Origin: Paenibacillus etheri
GTDB lineage: Bacteria; Bacillota; Bacilli; Paenibacillales; Paenibacillaceae
Direction: 5' to 3'
DNA: 64,000 nucleotides
NCBI RefSeq assembly: GCF_001012825.1
Contig: NZ_LCZJ02000030.1
Coordinates: 95,872-159,871, forward strand
This document shows positions 1-9,183 of the stretch, piece after piece. A program made the translations under genes and the position numbers. Within the stretch, counting starts at the first letter, position 1, and the number at the start of each line of letters is the position of its first letter. A model generated the notes under the pieces. That model worked only from the letters and a program-made list of their open reading frames with translations. It was not told the DNA's origin and made no database searches.

Positions 1-58
1 TGAACAAAACTACAAGGTGCGCAAAGCACCATCGCTAAAGAGTTTTATCTGATTAGAT

Positions 59-382
59 CTATTCCTGGGGTGGAACTATACCCAAATGTCTGTTTCCCTC
101 ATGGGAAAGACTCCATGTACGCACTTCATAACTACGAATGCCAGAACGCACGTAAGGATCTTGTTCGGCGATTAGAATTGCCTCTTCCCGTGAGTTCGCT
201 CTTATAATAACCATACCACCAGGACAATCACTAAAGGGACCACACATCACCAATTGTCCTTTACGGTCCAGTTCTCGTAAATGCTTAACGTGACCGCGAA
301 TAATCTCCATATCTCTTCGGTCTTGATTCGTCGGGCTTAGCAAAATAACATAACAAATATCTTCTGGATTGACCTCACTCAT
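59..382 (-). CDS. YciI-like family protein
   Basis: A 107-residue protein with the compact alpha/beta ferredoxin-like pattern of the YciI family: an N-terminal strand (YVILLSPT), a central helix with charged residues, a GPFSDCPGGMVII strand-turn and a C-terminal EVRTW segment. The biochemical role of the family is poorly defined; stand-alone members are small cytoplasmic proteins. The start is supported by a GGGGGGAAG ribosome site just upstream of the ATG. It is followed by a sequence-edge stretch (1-58) with a short GGTGC/GCACC hairpin but no visible gene. Family assignment is from overall pattern, so moderate confidence. Confidence 0.7.
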   Translation of the reverse strand: MSEVNPEDICYVILLSPTNQDRRDMEIIRGHVKHLRELDRKGQLVMCGPFSDCPGGMVIIRANSREEAILIAEQDPYVRSGIRSYEVRTWSLSHEGNRHLGIVPPQE

Positions 383-481
383 CCTAATCTTCCCCCCTCG
401 TTCAAGTAGCAGCTGAAGCCCGTAATCGGTGATTTACTAATGCCGATTCGGACTTTTTCATTTTACGAGTTCTCCGTAATT

Positions 482-1039
482 TCACTCATAATCTCGCTGA
501 TTTCCTTCATCGGCAATATTCTGAATTTCATCGGAGTGAATTAGAAACAACTCATACTCTCCTTCAGCATGCAGCTTCAGCGCCCGCTCTTTAAAAAACT
601 TCGGACTCCCCTCCGCCGCATCCTCATCGTAAAAGAGTAATATTCCGTCACTTTTGCGGAACAACAAATCGTCTCTAGCCCGAAACTGCCAGCTACCGTC
701 ATAAGGAGCATTACTGACTGCCCCAAAGAAGTCCGCACCCGCAATAATACGCCGATATTCGTTCTGCTTTTCTTCTTTCCATTTCTCCTCCTGTCCAGTA
801 TGCGCTGTAATGATCCCAAGCTTTAAGTCCGGATATTGCAGCTTAAGTTCGCTCACCACCTCGCATGCCCACAGATCCACACCATATTGGCCGGGCGTAA
901 TCACCCATTCCACGCCTTCTTCGATCAAAGGTTTTAATCGGTTAGCCAGTGCTTTTTTGATATAAGGAATCCCTTGATGCTTATTGTCAAAAATACCGAG
1001 TTCGTGTGCACGATATCCAGTTACTAGTAAAGTCTTCAT
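482..1039 (-). CDS. YpsA-like SLOG-superfamily protein (DUF1273)
   Basis: 185 residues beginning MKTLLVTGYRAHELGIF, the characteristic opening of the Bacillus YpsA/DUF1273 family, followed by a TPGQYGVDLWACE segment matching its conserved GxxxG-type nucleotide-binding loop. YpsA folds like SLOG/LOG nucleotide-binding proteins, and in Bacillus subtilis it has been linked to cell division; the exact ligand is unknown. Cytoplasmic, no signal or membrane segment. The start has an AAAGAGG ribosome site a few bases upstream. It may share a transcript with the YciI-like gene about 100 bases downstream on the same strand. Confidence 0.82.
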   Translation of the reverse strand: MKTLLVTGYRAHELGIFDNKHQGIPYIKKALANRLKPLIEEGVEWVITPGQYGVDLWACEVVSELKLQYPDLKLGIITAHTGQEEKWKEEKQNEYRRIIAGADFFGAVSNAPYDGSWQFRARDDLLFRKSDGILLFYDEDAAEGSPKFFKERALKLHAEGEYELFLIHSDEIQNIADEGNQRDYE

Positions 1040-1198
1040 GTGCTGCCTCTTTCCTGAACGTTGGCTTATCCTTTAAACTCCACATATTTGTTCATTATAT
1101 AACATTTGCATACTTCATTTCTTTAGTAATGGCAATCCCGGAGGAGCCGCTCCAGATGGTAGCACGAGCAGCAGCAGCTAATGAAATGCTGCGTAACA

Positions 1199-1241
1199 AA
1201 AAAAGATCTCAGGGGACAAGCTGGTTCCCCGGAGATCTTTT
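1199..1241 (-). terminator. Intrinsic terminator after the first beta-galactosidase
   Basis: Long imperfect hairpin, AAAAAGATCTC pairing with GAGATCTTTTT and an inner GGGGA/TCCCC stem. On the minus strand it follows the beta-galactosidase stop at 1257 and runs into a T-rich tract. The A/T tracts on both sides would also let it work on the other strand. Confidence 0.8.
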
Positions 1242-1256
1242 TATATAACACACGAA

Positions 1257-3287
1257 CTAGTTCTTATCAGACAAAATCAATACTCCACGAGCTGGCACAA
1301 CTGCAGAACCGCTAACTTTATTGCCAGTCAGAAGATCCGTACGCTCAGTAGCACCAATATCCGCACTCAAATCACCAGTGGTGTGGTTCAGCAAGAATAG
1401 ATAGGATACGCCTTCCTTCACACGTTGCACAGATTCGATACCTTCCGGTGCTGTTACTAGCGGCTGAATATTCTTTTCGGCACACAGATTGGCTAAGAAT
1501 CCTTTCAAGAACTCAGCTTCTGGACTAGTAGCCACATAGTAAGCTTTACCTTCACCAAAGTTATTCACAGTCAGAGCAGGCATTCCTTTATAGAAATCCG
1601 ATCCGTACTCTGCCAAAACCTCAGCACCCTCAGCATGAATCAGATCGCAAAGCAGATCACATTTGTAAGAACCACTCAAATTGCCCCACGCTTTGTCCAT
1701 CACAATCTCGTTGCTCATTCCTGGTAGCAGTGCATCAATTTCCTCTGCCCAGATACCGAGTACGTTGCGCAGTTCCCCTGGGTAGCCACCTACGGTTACA
1801 AGGTCGTTCTCATTAACAATACCGCTGAAATAAGTCGTAATGAATGTACCGCCTGCTTTCACAAAAACTTCAACCTTTTCTGCAAAACCTGGCTTAACCA
1901 TGTACATCACAGGTGCGATTACAATCTCATATTTGAACAGATTCTCTTCGACACCGATCATATCGGCTTCGATATTTTGCTGATACAGCGCATCATAATA
2001 TTTATGAATCTCATTCACATAATCCAAAGCTACGGATGGTCCGCTTGAAAGATTGATAGCCCAGCGGTTTTCCCAGTCATACATAATCCCTACTTTAGCT
2101 GCACTGCGCGCATCTAATAGTTGATCTCCAAGCTGTCCCAGCTCTTTACCTAGCTCAGCACATTCACGAAATACACGCGTATGCTCATGTCCCACATGCT
2201 CAATAACAGCTCCATGATACTTCTCACATGCACCAATCGAACGACGCAGCTGGAAGAACAGAACAGTGTCTGCACCACGTGCTACAGCCTGATAGCTCCA
2301 CAAACGCATAACCCCTGGACGTTTTAAAGAGTTATAGGGTTGCCAGTTCTGTTGGCTAGGCGTTTGCTCCATCAGCATGAACGGTTGTCCGTTCTTCAAT
2401 CCACGCATGAGATCATGCGCCATGGCTGTGAAGCTGACCGGTGTATCCAGTGAAGGATAGTTGTCCCAAGAAATAACGTCCATATGTTTAGCCCACTCAA
2501 AATAGTCCAGTTCATCATAAAAGCCCATCAAGTTAGTGGTAACAGGTACGTTAGGACTGTGCTCCTTAATCGCATCGCTCTCAATTTTGTAGCATTCCAG
2601 CAAGCTATGCGACATAAATCTACGGAAGTCTAAGGAAATGCCTTGGAAGTTGGTGCGGTTACCGTCCCATTCTTCACTCAGCTCACTAGGCAGAACAATT
2701 TCTTCCCAATCATAAAACGTATGTCCCCAAAAACGTGTATTCCATGCTTTGTTTAATGCATCCAGAGAACCATAACGATCCTTTAGCCAGACACGGAACG
2801 CCGCTTCAGATAGATCAGAATAATCATAGTTACTGAACTCATTCGATACATGCCAAGCTACAAGCCCCGGATGATCCTTATAACGTTCAGCCAGCTTTCC
2901 TGCCAGCTTCGCTGCAAACTTACGGTAAACTGGACTGTTTGGATTCGAGTTATGACGTCCACCGAACTTGCGTTTTCTGCCCTTCACATCAACACGAGTA
3001 ACTTCAGGATAACGATGAGCCATCCAAGCCGGGTGCGCTCCTGTACCTGTTGCCAGACATACGTAAGTACCATTTTTATATAGTCTATCCATTAATTCAT
3101 CTAGTGATGAGAAATCATAAGTGTCTTCGGAAGGTTGGATCAGCGCCCAGGAAAATACATTAATTGTGGCAACATCAATTCCTGCCAGCTTAAACATACG
3201 CTCATCCTCTGCCCATACAGGCGCATCCCATTGCTCTGGATTGTAATCTCCACCGTACCAAATTTTAGGTAATTTATCGTTAATCAC
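1257..3287 (-). CDS. GH42 beta-galactosidase
   Basis: 676-residue cytoplasmic glycoside hydrolase family 42 enzyme that cleaves terminal beta-galactosides from imported oligosaccharides. The protein opens with the family signature WYGGDYNPEQW. The acid/base glutamate lies in HVSNEF (about residue 148) and the nucleophile glutamate in FMLMEQTPS (about 306), followed by the beta-galactosidase trimerisation domain and a small C-terminal beta domain. No signal peptide. I place the start at the GTG at 3287, about ten bases after AAAGGA; an upstream in-frame GTG at 3296 sits too close to that site. An AraC regulator is divergently transcribed and probably controls it. Confidence 0.93.
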   Translation of the reverse strand: MINDKLPKIWYGGDYNPEQWDAPVWAEDERMFKLAGIDVATINVFSWALIQPSEDTYDFSSLDELMDRLYKNGTYVCLATGTGAHPAWMAHRYPEVTRVDVKGRKRKFGGRHNSNPNSPVYRKFAAKLAGKLAERYKDHPGLVAWHVSNEFSNYDYSDLSEAAFRVWLKDRYGSLDALNKAWNTRFWGHTFYDWEEIVLPSELSEEWDGNRTNFQGISLDFRRFMSHSLLECYKIESDAIKEHSPNVPVTTNLMGFYDELDYFEWAKHMDVISWDNYPSLDTPVSFTAMAHDLMRGLKNGQPFMLMEQTPSQQNWQPYNSLKRPGVMRLWSYQAVARGADTVLFFQLRRSIGACEKYHGAVIEHVGHEHTRVFRECAELGKELGQLGDQLLDARSAAKVGIMYDWENRWAINLSSGPSVALDYVNEIHKYYDALYQQNIEADMIGVEENLFKYEIVIAPVMYMVKPGFAEKVEVFVKAGGTFITTYFSGIVNENDLVTVGGYPGELRNVLGIWAEEIDALLPGMSNEIVMDKAWGNLSGSYKCDLLCDLIHAEGAEVLAEYGSDFYKGMPALTVNNFGEGKAYYVATSPEAEFLKGFLANLCAEKNIQPLVTAPEGIESVQRVKEGVSYLFLLNHTTGDLSADIGATERTDLLTGNKVSGSAVVPARGVLILSDKN

Positions 3288-3406
3288 ACTTCGCACATCC
3301 TTTATAGTATAATTATATATATATTGTAATCGGTTAACCTCACGCTATAAATATAAAATAATATTCCCAGTATATAAGAATATGGAACTAAGAGGAGATG
3401 AAGTCA

Positions 3407-4243
3407 TTGAAGGGAATCGTGTATCGTAGAATTGTGTTCCCCCATGAGGGTGGACAGCATCTACCTATCACATTAGACAGCATCGGTCACAATCATCAAC
3501 AGGAAAAAGTATCTCGCACAGATGGCTATGAGACCTATCACTGGCTCCAAACAGTCTCCGGTGAAGGAGTGATTCATTTTGAAAATAATAAAACCTTCTC
3601 CCTTCCTGCAGGCAGCGGTGTGTTACTTCTTCCCTATACCCCACATCGCTATGAAGCTTCGGCTGCTAACTGGAGCACCTCTTATTTAACGTTCGGAGGC
3701 AGCTCCGCAGGATCTATTCTGGAGACACTGGGGATGAATATGAATTCTTTTTACCGCTGGGAAAAAGAAGCCCCTCTCTCCAAGCTGCTAAGAGAAATAC
3801 TTGATCAATATGATGCCTCACAGGACATGTTTGGTCTGACCGCCTCCACTGATGCTTATCGCTTTCTGCTTACTTTAAGCAAATATGGGCAACTTCATAA
3901 CAACACGACGATATCCCGCAATGTGGATAAGCTACAACCGCTACTGAAATGGATGGACACCCATTATGGTGATCCAGATCTCGGACTGAATGATCTTGCC
4001 GATCAGCTCGGAGTATCAGGGCGATATCTCAACAACCTATTCATACAAACCTTTGGACTATCTCCTTATGCCTATTTCGTACGCTTACGTATCCGTAAAA
4101 GCAAGGAAATGCTCGTAACCCAGCCAGATCTTACTGTAAAAGTCATCTCGCAGAGAGTCGGCTTCCGTGATGTCAGCCATTATGTAGCTACCTTTCGCAA
4201 GCAGTCGGGAACTACACCGGAGCAGTTTAGACGACTTCACTAA
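3407..4243 (+). CDS. AraC-family transcriptional regulator
   Basis: 278 residues: an N-terminal cupin-like sugar-sensing domain (EGVIHFENNKTFSLPAGSGV) and a C-terminal double helix-turn-helix (about residues 175-278, with GFRDVSHYVATFRKQSG as the second recognition unit). It is divergent from the GH42 gene, so it probably activates that gene when its sugar is present. The upstream in-frame ATG at 3398 abuts the AGAGGAG ribosome site, whereas the TTG at 3407 is nine bases from it, so I take TTG as the start. The inducer cannot be read from sequence. Confidence 0.88.
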   Translation: MKGIVYRRIVFPHEGGQHLPITLDSIGHNHQQEKVSRTDGYETYHWLQTVSGEGVIHFENNKTFSLPAGSGVLLLPYTPHRYEASAANWSTSYLTFGGSSAGSILETLGMNMNSFYRWEKEAPLSKLLREILDQYDASQDMFGLTASTDAYRFLLTLSKYGQLHNNTTISRNVDKLQPLLKWMDTHYGDPDLGLNDLADQLGVSGRYLNNLFIQTFGLSPYAYFVRLRIRKSKEMLVTQPDLTVKVISQRVGFRDVSHYVATFRKQSGTTPEQFRRLH

Positions 4244-4867
4244 ACACTCTAAGGTGTAAAGCTTAATCGCTTCCTGTGTATTAAAATGCTACATAAGGTT
4301 GCGTATGACAGAGCGAATCGCTGTGAATTTCATAAGTATGGGCATGTGCGTCAGAATAACTGCATTTTGTATACTTAAATCAGCCCGTTCAGCAGAAAAT
4401 ATCCATATAAGTGTATTCTGTGCAGTTATATTCTCGGCATTTGACTGTGAACCGCGATACTTCGCATTATAGCTGCACTAAATACAACTAAAACCATTTC
4501 ATAGCCCGAGAACACAAAATAAGTGTAGAAAGTACTGCTATTCCGCACCGTACCAACTGGCTTGTCTCGACAGCTCCTCCGACCCAAGGAGTACATTCAA
4601 TTGCACTTCATACATTAGAATGCACTTTTCCATCTCATTTCGAGCGTTCTGTTGTACTTCGTGCATTAGAATCTTGTGAAATCCATCAAAATGGAGGCTT
4701 TCCACCAATCTGATTGCACAATGTGCAACAGATCTCAAATTCCCACACCCAAAAAGGAATTCTATTGCACAGAGTGCAATCACATTCACAATCACAAGCA
4801 CAAGGATTCAATCATAGGCCGAAGAAGATAAAAATGCCCTCCCCATCAACACTTACTTAGAATCCCT
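4244..4867. repeat. Gene-free block of degenerate short repeats
   Basis: About 620 bases with no convincing gene. The right half has four TTGCAC/TTGTAC cores at 4601, 4652, 4714 and 4765 (spacings 51, 62 and 51), two followed by near-identical CTTCATACATTAGAAT / CTTCGTGCATTAGAAT and two forming TTGCAC-GTGCAA palindromes. The left half has scattered CTGCA/TGCAG motifs next to TTTGTAT/ATACAA-like words. An 87-codon minus-strand frame across it reads as internally repetitive protein and is probably a by-product of the repeat. Confidence 0.6.
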
Positions 4868-6859
4868 TCACATCTCCAGAATTTCTACACCATACGGCTC
4901 AAGCTGCAGCTCTCCTGAACAAATCGAGTGATTCAGCAGACTGTTATACTCCTGTGGCAACGCGACCGTCACCGATTCCCGGCTCAAATTAAGCAAGAAT
5001 AAAAAGCTTCCTTGATCTCCCGAACGCACCGAAGCCTGCACTCCATCCGGCAACCCCTCAAATCTAAACAGCCCCTGCTGTTTAGAAAGGCGCTCCAGTA
5101 ATACTGACCAGAATCTCTCTTCCATATGAGTCCCAAAGTAATAAACTTGGCCTTTTCCGAAATCATTGACGGTTACAGCCGGCGTTCCACTATAGAAATC
5201 ATCGCCATACCAAGCAATCGGTGATGCCACAACAGGTCTTAGGATGTCGCACCACTGTGTGCATTCATATGGGTTACCCTCAGCATCAATGACCTTATGG
5301 GTTTCAGCACCAATCGGATCATACTCCAGCACCTCAACCCCTGTGCAATAGCTCAGCAACCCCGGTAGTGGCTGCATGACTGCGATGTTATTAGTTGTTT
5401 TCACGCCACTTCGGTTGGTAATAAGCAAGGTTCCGCCAGCTAGTGCAAAATCCTCCAGATTACGCACGATCTCCTCATCCAGCAAATATAAATTTGGAGC
5501 AATTACTACTTTATAGCCATCCAACGGTTGTCTTAAGTCGATAACATCGCAACCCACGCCAAGCTTCGTCACCGCACGGTGAATCTGCTTAATATTCTCA
5601 TAATAATCAAAGCCCTCAGCCTGTGGCTGAATATCCAGCGCAGCTTTCTCTTCATGGGAATGTAGAATCGCTACTTCATTCTTTAGCGTCGTTCCAGTCA
5701 GCTTCTCCTCAAGTGTATTAACTTCATGGCATAACTGAGTGAACTCCGCAAATCTGCGTCCTGGTACATTGCTGTGATCAATCAATCCGTGCCAGAATTG
5801 TTCAGCTCCTGCTACTGCACTACGCCAGCGGAAATGAACGACGGTGTCTGCGCCTCTCGCAATCGTCTGCCATGCATAAGCACGAATCATCCCAGGATAC
5901 GGCGTTCTCCACATCGGCATCCAACAACCTGGTGAGCCACTTAGCTGTTCCATGATCCAAAAGTTTTGACGTTTAATACCACGGGTTACGTCCAGTGAAA
6001 GTGCTCCGCTATAGGGTGTTGTCGCTTGCTTGGCTGGCGAAGTATTCGGATAATAGTCAAATGCAGCGACATCCAAATCAGCACCGACTCCATACATATC
6101 CAGACGCTGCGGATAGCTATGAAAGTTATGAGTGATAAAATGCTGCGGACAAACAGACCGCAAAATATCAATCTGTGTTCTCTGGAAAGCCACCACTGAA
6201 TCCCACTGAAACCGCTGATAATCTAGCAGGAATGATGGATTCTGATGAGGCGATCCTCCCAGTGGAACGGTAAGCTCATTCCAATCGCTGTATTCTCCAC
6301 TCCACACAACCGTTCCCCACTCTGCATTCACTCGATCCAGGTTGCCATATTTGGCTTTTACCCAATTACGAAACGCTATATTACAAGCGTCACAATGGCA
6401 ATCTAACATGCCGAATTCATTATCCGTCTGCCAACCAATCACGGCCGGATGTTCACTATAATGCTCCGCAAGATGCTGGGTGATACGGCTTCCGTATTCA
6501 CGCAAAGATGTGCTGTTATAGCAGCGGTGTCCGCGTACCCCCGGCTGAAAGGTCTCCCCATTCGCAAATATCGGCAGCACGTCCGGAAATTTCGTAGTTA
6601 ACCATCTAGGAGGTGTGGCCGTCGGTGTACCAATCACGACCTGCAGTTCATACTTGTGAAAAAGATCCAGCGCGCGGTCCAGCCATCCAAACTGGCAATT
6701 GCCCTCCGCTATCTCTAACCGGCTCCATGCAAACTCGGCGACTCGAACTACCTTGACACCTGTTTCCTTCATTAATCTGATATCCGGTTCCCACATGGAT
6801 TCTTCCCAATGCTCCGGGTAATAGTCCACGCCCATCTGAATAAGATCATATCGTTTCAT
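4868..6859 (-). CDS. GH42 beta-galactosidase (importer-linked)
   Basis: 663-residue GH42 enzyme, opening MGVDYYPEHW. Acid/base glutamate is in GWQTDNEFG (about 147) and nucleophile glutamate in FWIMEQLSGS (about 303). The cysteine cluster DCHCDACN near residue 153 resembles the zinc site seen in many GH42 enzymes. Trimerisation-like and C-terminal beta domains follow. No signal peptide, so it acts on imported sugar. It lies downstream of the binding protein and two permeases on the same strand, separated by a hairpin at 6897-6944, and is likely the last gene of that sugar operon with expression tuned by the hairpin. Confidence 0.93.
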   Translation of the reverse strand: MKRYDLIQMGVDYYPEHWEESMWEPDIRLMKETGVKVVRVAEFAWSRLEIAEGNCQFGWLDRALDLFHKYELQVVIGTPTATPPRWLTTKFPDVLPIFANGETFQPGVRGHRCYNSTSLREYGSRITQHLAEHYSEHPAVIGWQTDNEFGMLDCHCDACNIAFRNWVKAKYGNLDRVNAEWGTVVWSGEYSDWNELTVPLGGSPHQNPSFLLDYQRFQWDSVVAFQRTQIDILRSVCPQHFITHNFHSYPQRLDMYGVGADLDVAAFDYYPNTSPAKQATTPYSGALSLDVTRGIKRQNFWIMEQLSGSPGCWMPMWRTPYPGMIRAYAWQTIARGADTVVHFRWRSAVAGAEQFWHGLIDHSNVPGRRFAEFTQLCHEVNTLEEKLTGTTLKNEVAILHSHEEKAALDIQPQAEGFDYYENIKQIHRAVTKLGVGCDVIDLRQPLDGYKVVIAPNLYLLDEEIVRNLEDFALAGGTLLITNRSGVKTTNNIAVMQPLPGLLSYCTGVEVLEYDPIGAETHKVIDAEGNPYECTQWCDILRPVVASPIAWYGDDFYSGTPAVTVNDFGKGQVYYFGTHMEERFWSVLLERLSKQQGLFRFEGLPDGVQASVRSGDQGSFLFLLNLSRESVTVALPQEYNSLLNHSICSGELQLEPYGVEILEM

Positions 6860-6896
6860 CGGCGCCCTCTCCCCCTATCTTGTTATCATCAAAATA

Positions 6897-6944
6897 AAAG
6901 GCGCTCCCCGTCTCATAATGATGAGGTATACGGAGAACGCCTTT
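6897..6944 (-). terminator. Intercistronic hairpin between binding protein and GH42 gene
   Basis: AAAGGCG and CCCCGT arms pair with ACGG and CGCCTTT arms. On the minus strand the stem is followed by CCTTTTATTTTG, a weak T tract. It lies between two genes of one apparent operon, so it may terminate part of the transcripts and lower GH42 expression relative to the binding protein. Confidence 0.65.
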
Positions 6945-6986
6945 GTTAACCACTAGTTCATTTTAATCTTTATGATGGAGTTTCAC

Positions 6987-8288
6987 TTATTTCTTAAGCT
7001 TGTCCCAAGCTGCTTGCATGCCAGTCATCCAGCCATTAACATCAACCTTACCAGCGATCATCTGTTGAATAACACTAGCAAATTCTTGCGTTACGCCATC
7101 AGGGAATTTAGAGGATTGCAAACCATACACTTTGTCTTCTTTTACATAGTTCCATACGTCAGATCCAAGTTTCCCGATATCTTCAGGAGTTGCTTCGATA
7201 GTGGACAAAGCAGGGATGAATTTCCATTTTTTAACGATGTACTCTTTACCCATATCAGAAGTTACCAACCAGTTTAAGAATGTTTTAGCTTCTTCTTTAG
7301 ATCCGGAGTCTTTGTTGATAACAAGATTCGCAGGAATACCTACAGTCATTTTGTCATTTTTCTCAGCATCTTCATTGATTGGCATAGGGAACATACCGAT
7401 GTTCATGTCAGGTGTAATGTTATCAACAAGGGTTTGTGCCCAGTTACCTTCTTGCATCATTGCAGTTTCACCTTTAGCAAACATAGCCAAGTGAGTGTTA
7501 GCATCTGTAGTCAAAGGATTTTTTTGTCCGTATTTCAAAGTCAAGTTGAGCAAGTTGCTCCAATCTTCAAACACTTTGTTACCTACAATTGTACCCGTAC
7601 CCTCATTCAAGCTCTTAATGAAGCCATTTACATCATCTTGTTGTGCAAATGCTACGCTGATCCCTTGGTTACCAAGGAGCCACCATTCTTGATACGCATT
7701 ACCAAAAGGAGTTACGTCAATCGCTTGTAATTTCTTAGCTGCTTCTTCTAATTGTGACAATGTTTTTGGAGTTTCAGTGATGCCTGCTTTTTCGAACAGG
7801 TCTTTGTTATATACAAAACCGATTCCTTCAAGGTTCATTGGCATACCGTATACTTTACCGTCTTTAGTCATTGGCTCTGCTGCCATAGGAATCAGGTCTT
7901 TTACCCAAGGTTGATCGGACAGATCTTCCATCTTATCTCCCCAAAGCTCCATTTCAGCATATCCACCATTTGAGAAAATGTCAGGTGCATCGCCGGAAGC
8001 AAACTTAGTCTTCAGTGCTGCAGCGTAATCGGCACCACCACCAACGGTTTGAATATCCAGCTTGATGTTAGGGTATTCTTTTTCAAATTCAACCTTGAGC
8101 TCATTTAGACCTTCAACGATTTCAGTTTTGAATTGAAAGATCTTAACGGTCTTTACTTCACCCTTATCTGTGCCAGCGCTTCCATTTTGTGAGTTACTAG
8201 AAGCGTTATTACCTCCACCACATGCTGTTAATGCTAAACTCATCGCCATTACTGCCGTAAGTGCAACTGCTGAGCGTTTCTTATTCAT
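6987..8288 (-). CDS. Sugar ABC importer, substrate-binding lipoprotein
   Basis: 433 residues. A lipoprotein signal peptide ends in the lipobox LALTAC with the lipidated cysteine at residue 23, followed by a Ser/Asn/Gly linker and a family-1 extracellular solute-binding fold. It would hold oligosaccharide at the outer membrane face for the two permeases encoded upstream. No ATPase gene is present locally, as usual for this class, which shares an MsmX-type ATPase encoded elsewhere. Start has AAGGGGGAAAA upstream. Neighbouring beta-galactosidase suggests a galactoside substrate; this is inference. Confidence 0.92.
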   Translation of the reverse strand: MNKKRSAVALTAVMAMSLALTACGGGNNASSNSQNGSAGTDKGEVKTVKIFQFKTEIVEGLNELKVEFEKEYPNIKLDIQTVGGGADYAAALKTKFASGDAPDIFSNGGYAEMELWGDKMEDLSDQPWVKDLIPMAAEPMTKDGKVYGMPMNLEGIGFVYNKDLFEKAGITETPKTLSQLEEAAKKLQAIDVTPFGNAYQEWWLLGNQGISVAFAQQDDVNGFIKSLNEGTGTIVGNKVFEDWSNLLNLTLKYGQKNPLTTDANTHLAMFAKGETAMMQEGNWAQTLVDNITPDMNIGMFPMPINEDAEKNDKMTVGIPANLVINKDSGSKEEAKTFLNWLVTSDMGKEYIVKKWKFIPALSTIEATPEDIGKLGSDVWNYVKEDKVYGLQSSKFPDGVTQEFASVIQQMIAGKVDVNGWMTGMQAAWDKLKK

Positions 8289-8340
8289 TATATTTTCCCC
8301 CTTAAGATAGTGGACTACTTATGAAATATTTGGAACGGAG

Positions 8341-8367
8341 GGCTCGGTGTTAACCTTTCACCGAGCC
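8341..8367 (-). other. Hairpin straddling the permease stop codon
   Basis: Perfect nine-base stem GGCTCGGTG (8341-8349) / CACCGAGCC (8359-8367) with a nine-base loop that contains the permease stop. There is no T tract on the minus strand, so it is more likely an mRNA-stabilising or processing element than a terminator. Confidence 0.6.
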
Positions 8368-9183
8368 AGCCGCTATTCCCTCAACAATGTAACGCTGCAT
8401 GAACAGATAGAAAATGATAATTGGAGCAATCCCGATTACGAGAGCCGGTAGCGCCATATCCCATTGTTTGGTGTATTGACCAAAGAAGGAGAAGGTCGCG
8501 AGCGGTATGGTCCGAAGTTCTGGTGCTTGTAGAATCAAAGATGGCAGCAGATAGTCATTCCAAATCCCAAGTGCATTAAGCACGATCGTTGTCATTACCA
8601 TTGGCTTCAGCAAAGGAAGTACTATGCGGAAGAATACGGTAATTGGATTACATCCATCAACTGTAGCCGCCTCTTCAATTTCAAGAGGAACGGACTTGAT
8701 AAAGCCGTGGAACAGGAAGATTGCCATTGGAACACTGATCCCTAGGTTCGTGATAATCAAACCCAAGAAGGAATTGTTTACCCCTATTACATTTACGACT
8801 TTCAAGATAGGAATCATGATCGTTTGAAACGGAACAACCATTGCGGCTACGAACAACAGTAGCAAAAACTGATTGAATTTCGTATTCGCCCGAACCATAC
8901 GATAAGAAGCCATCGCACTAAACAGAGAGATCAGAATAACACTGATCACGGTGATGATAACCGAATTTCGGAAAGCTTCACCGAAACGTGCTAGTTTCCA
9001 AGCACTTGTATAGTTCGACCACATGAATGTCTGTGGCCAACTTGCGGCATCACTCAGAATCTCACCGAAGGATTTCACTGAGTTCGCTAGCAAGAAATAA
9101 AATGGAGAGAGGAAGAGAAGGGCAAGAAGAATCATCAACACTTCTACGCCGATATTCCATCTGCTCTTTGACTTAGCGTTCAT
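8350..9183 (-). CDS. Sugar ABC importer permease (MalG type)
   Basis: 277 residues, six predicted membrane segments, with the EAA loop (LEIEEAATVDGCNPITVFF, about residues 165-185) that docks the ATPase. It forms a heterodimeric channel with the permease encoded immediately upstream; the ATG overlaps that gene's TAA as TAATG, and AAGGAGG precedes it, so the two are translationally coupled. The C-terminal YIVEGIAAGSVKG is typical of MalG-like carbohydrate permeases. Confidence 0.92.
   Translation of the reverse strand: MNAKSKSRWNIGVEVLMILLALLFLSPFYFLLANSVKSFGEILSDAASWPQTFMWSNYTSAWKLARFGEAFRNSVIITVISVILISLFSAMASYRMVRANTKFNQFLLLLFVAAMVVPFQTIMIPILKVVNVIGVNNSFLGLIITNLGISVPMAIFLFHGFIKSVPLEIEEAATVDGCNPITVFFRIVLPLLKPMVMTTIVLNALGIWNDYLLPSLILQAPELRTIPLATFSFFGQYTKQWDMALPALVIGIAPIIIFYLFMQRYIVEGIAAGSVKG

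Noticed and set aside
4538-4801. 87-codon minus-strand frame in the repeat block
   Set aside because: The translation is internally repetitive, mirroring the DNA repeats, and lacks a ribosome site. Treated as a by-product of the repeats.
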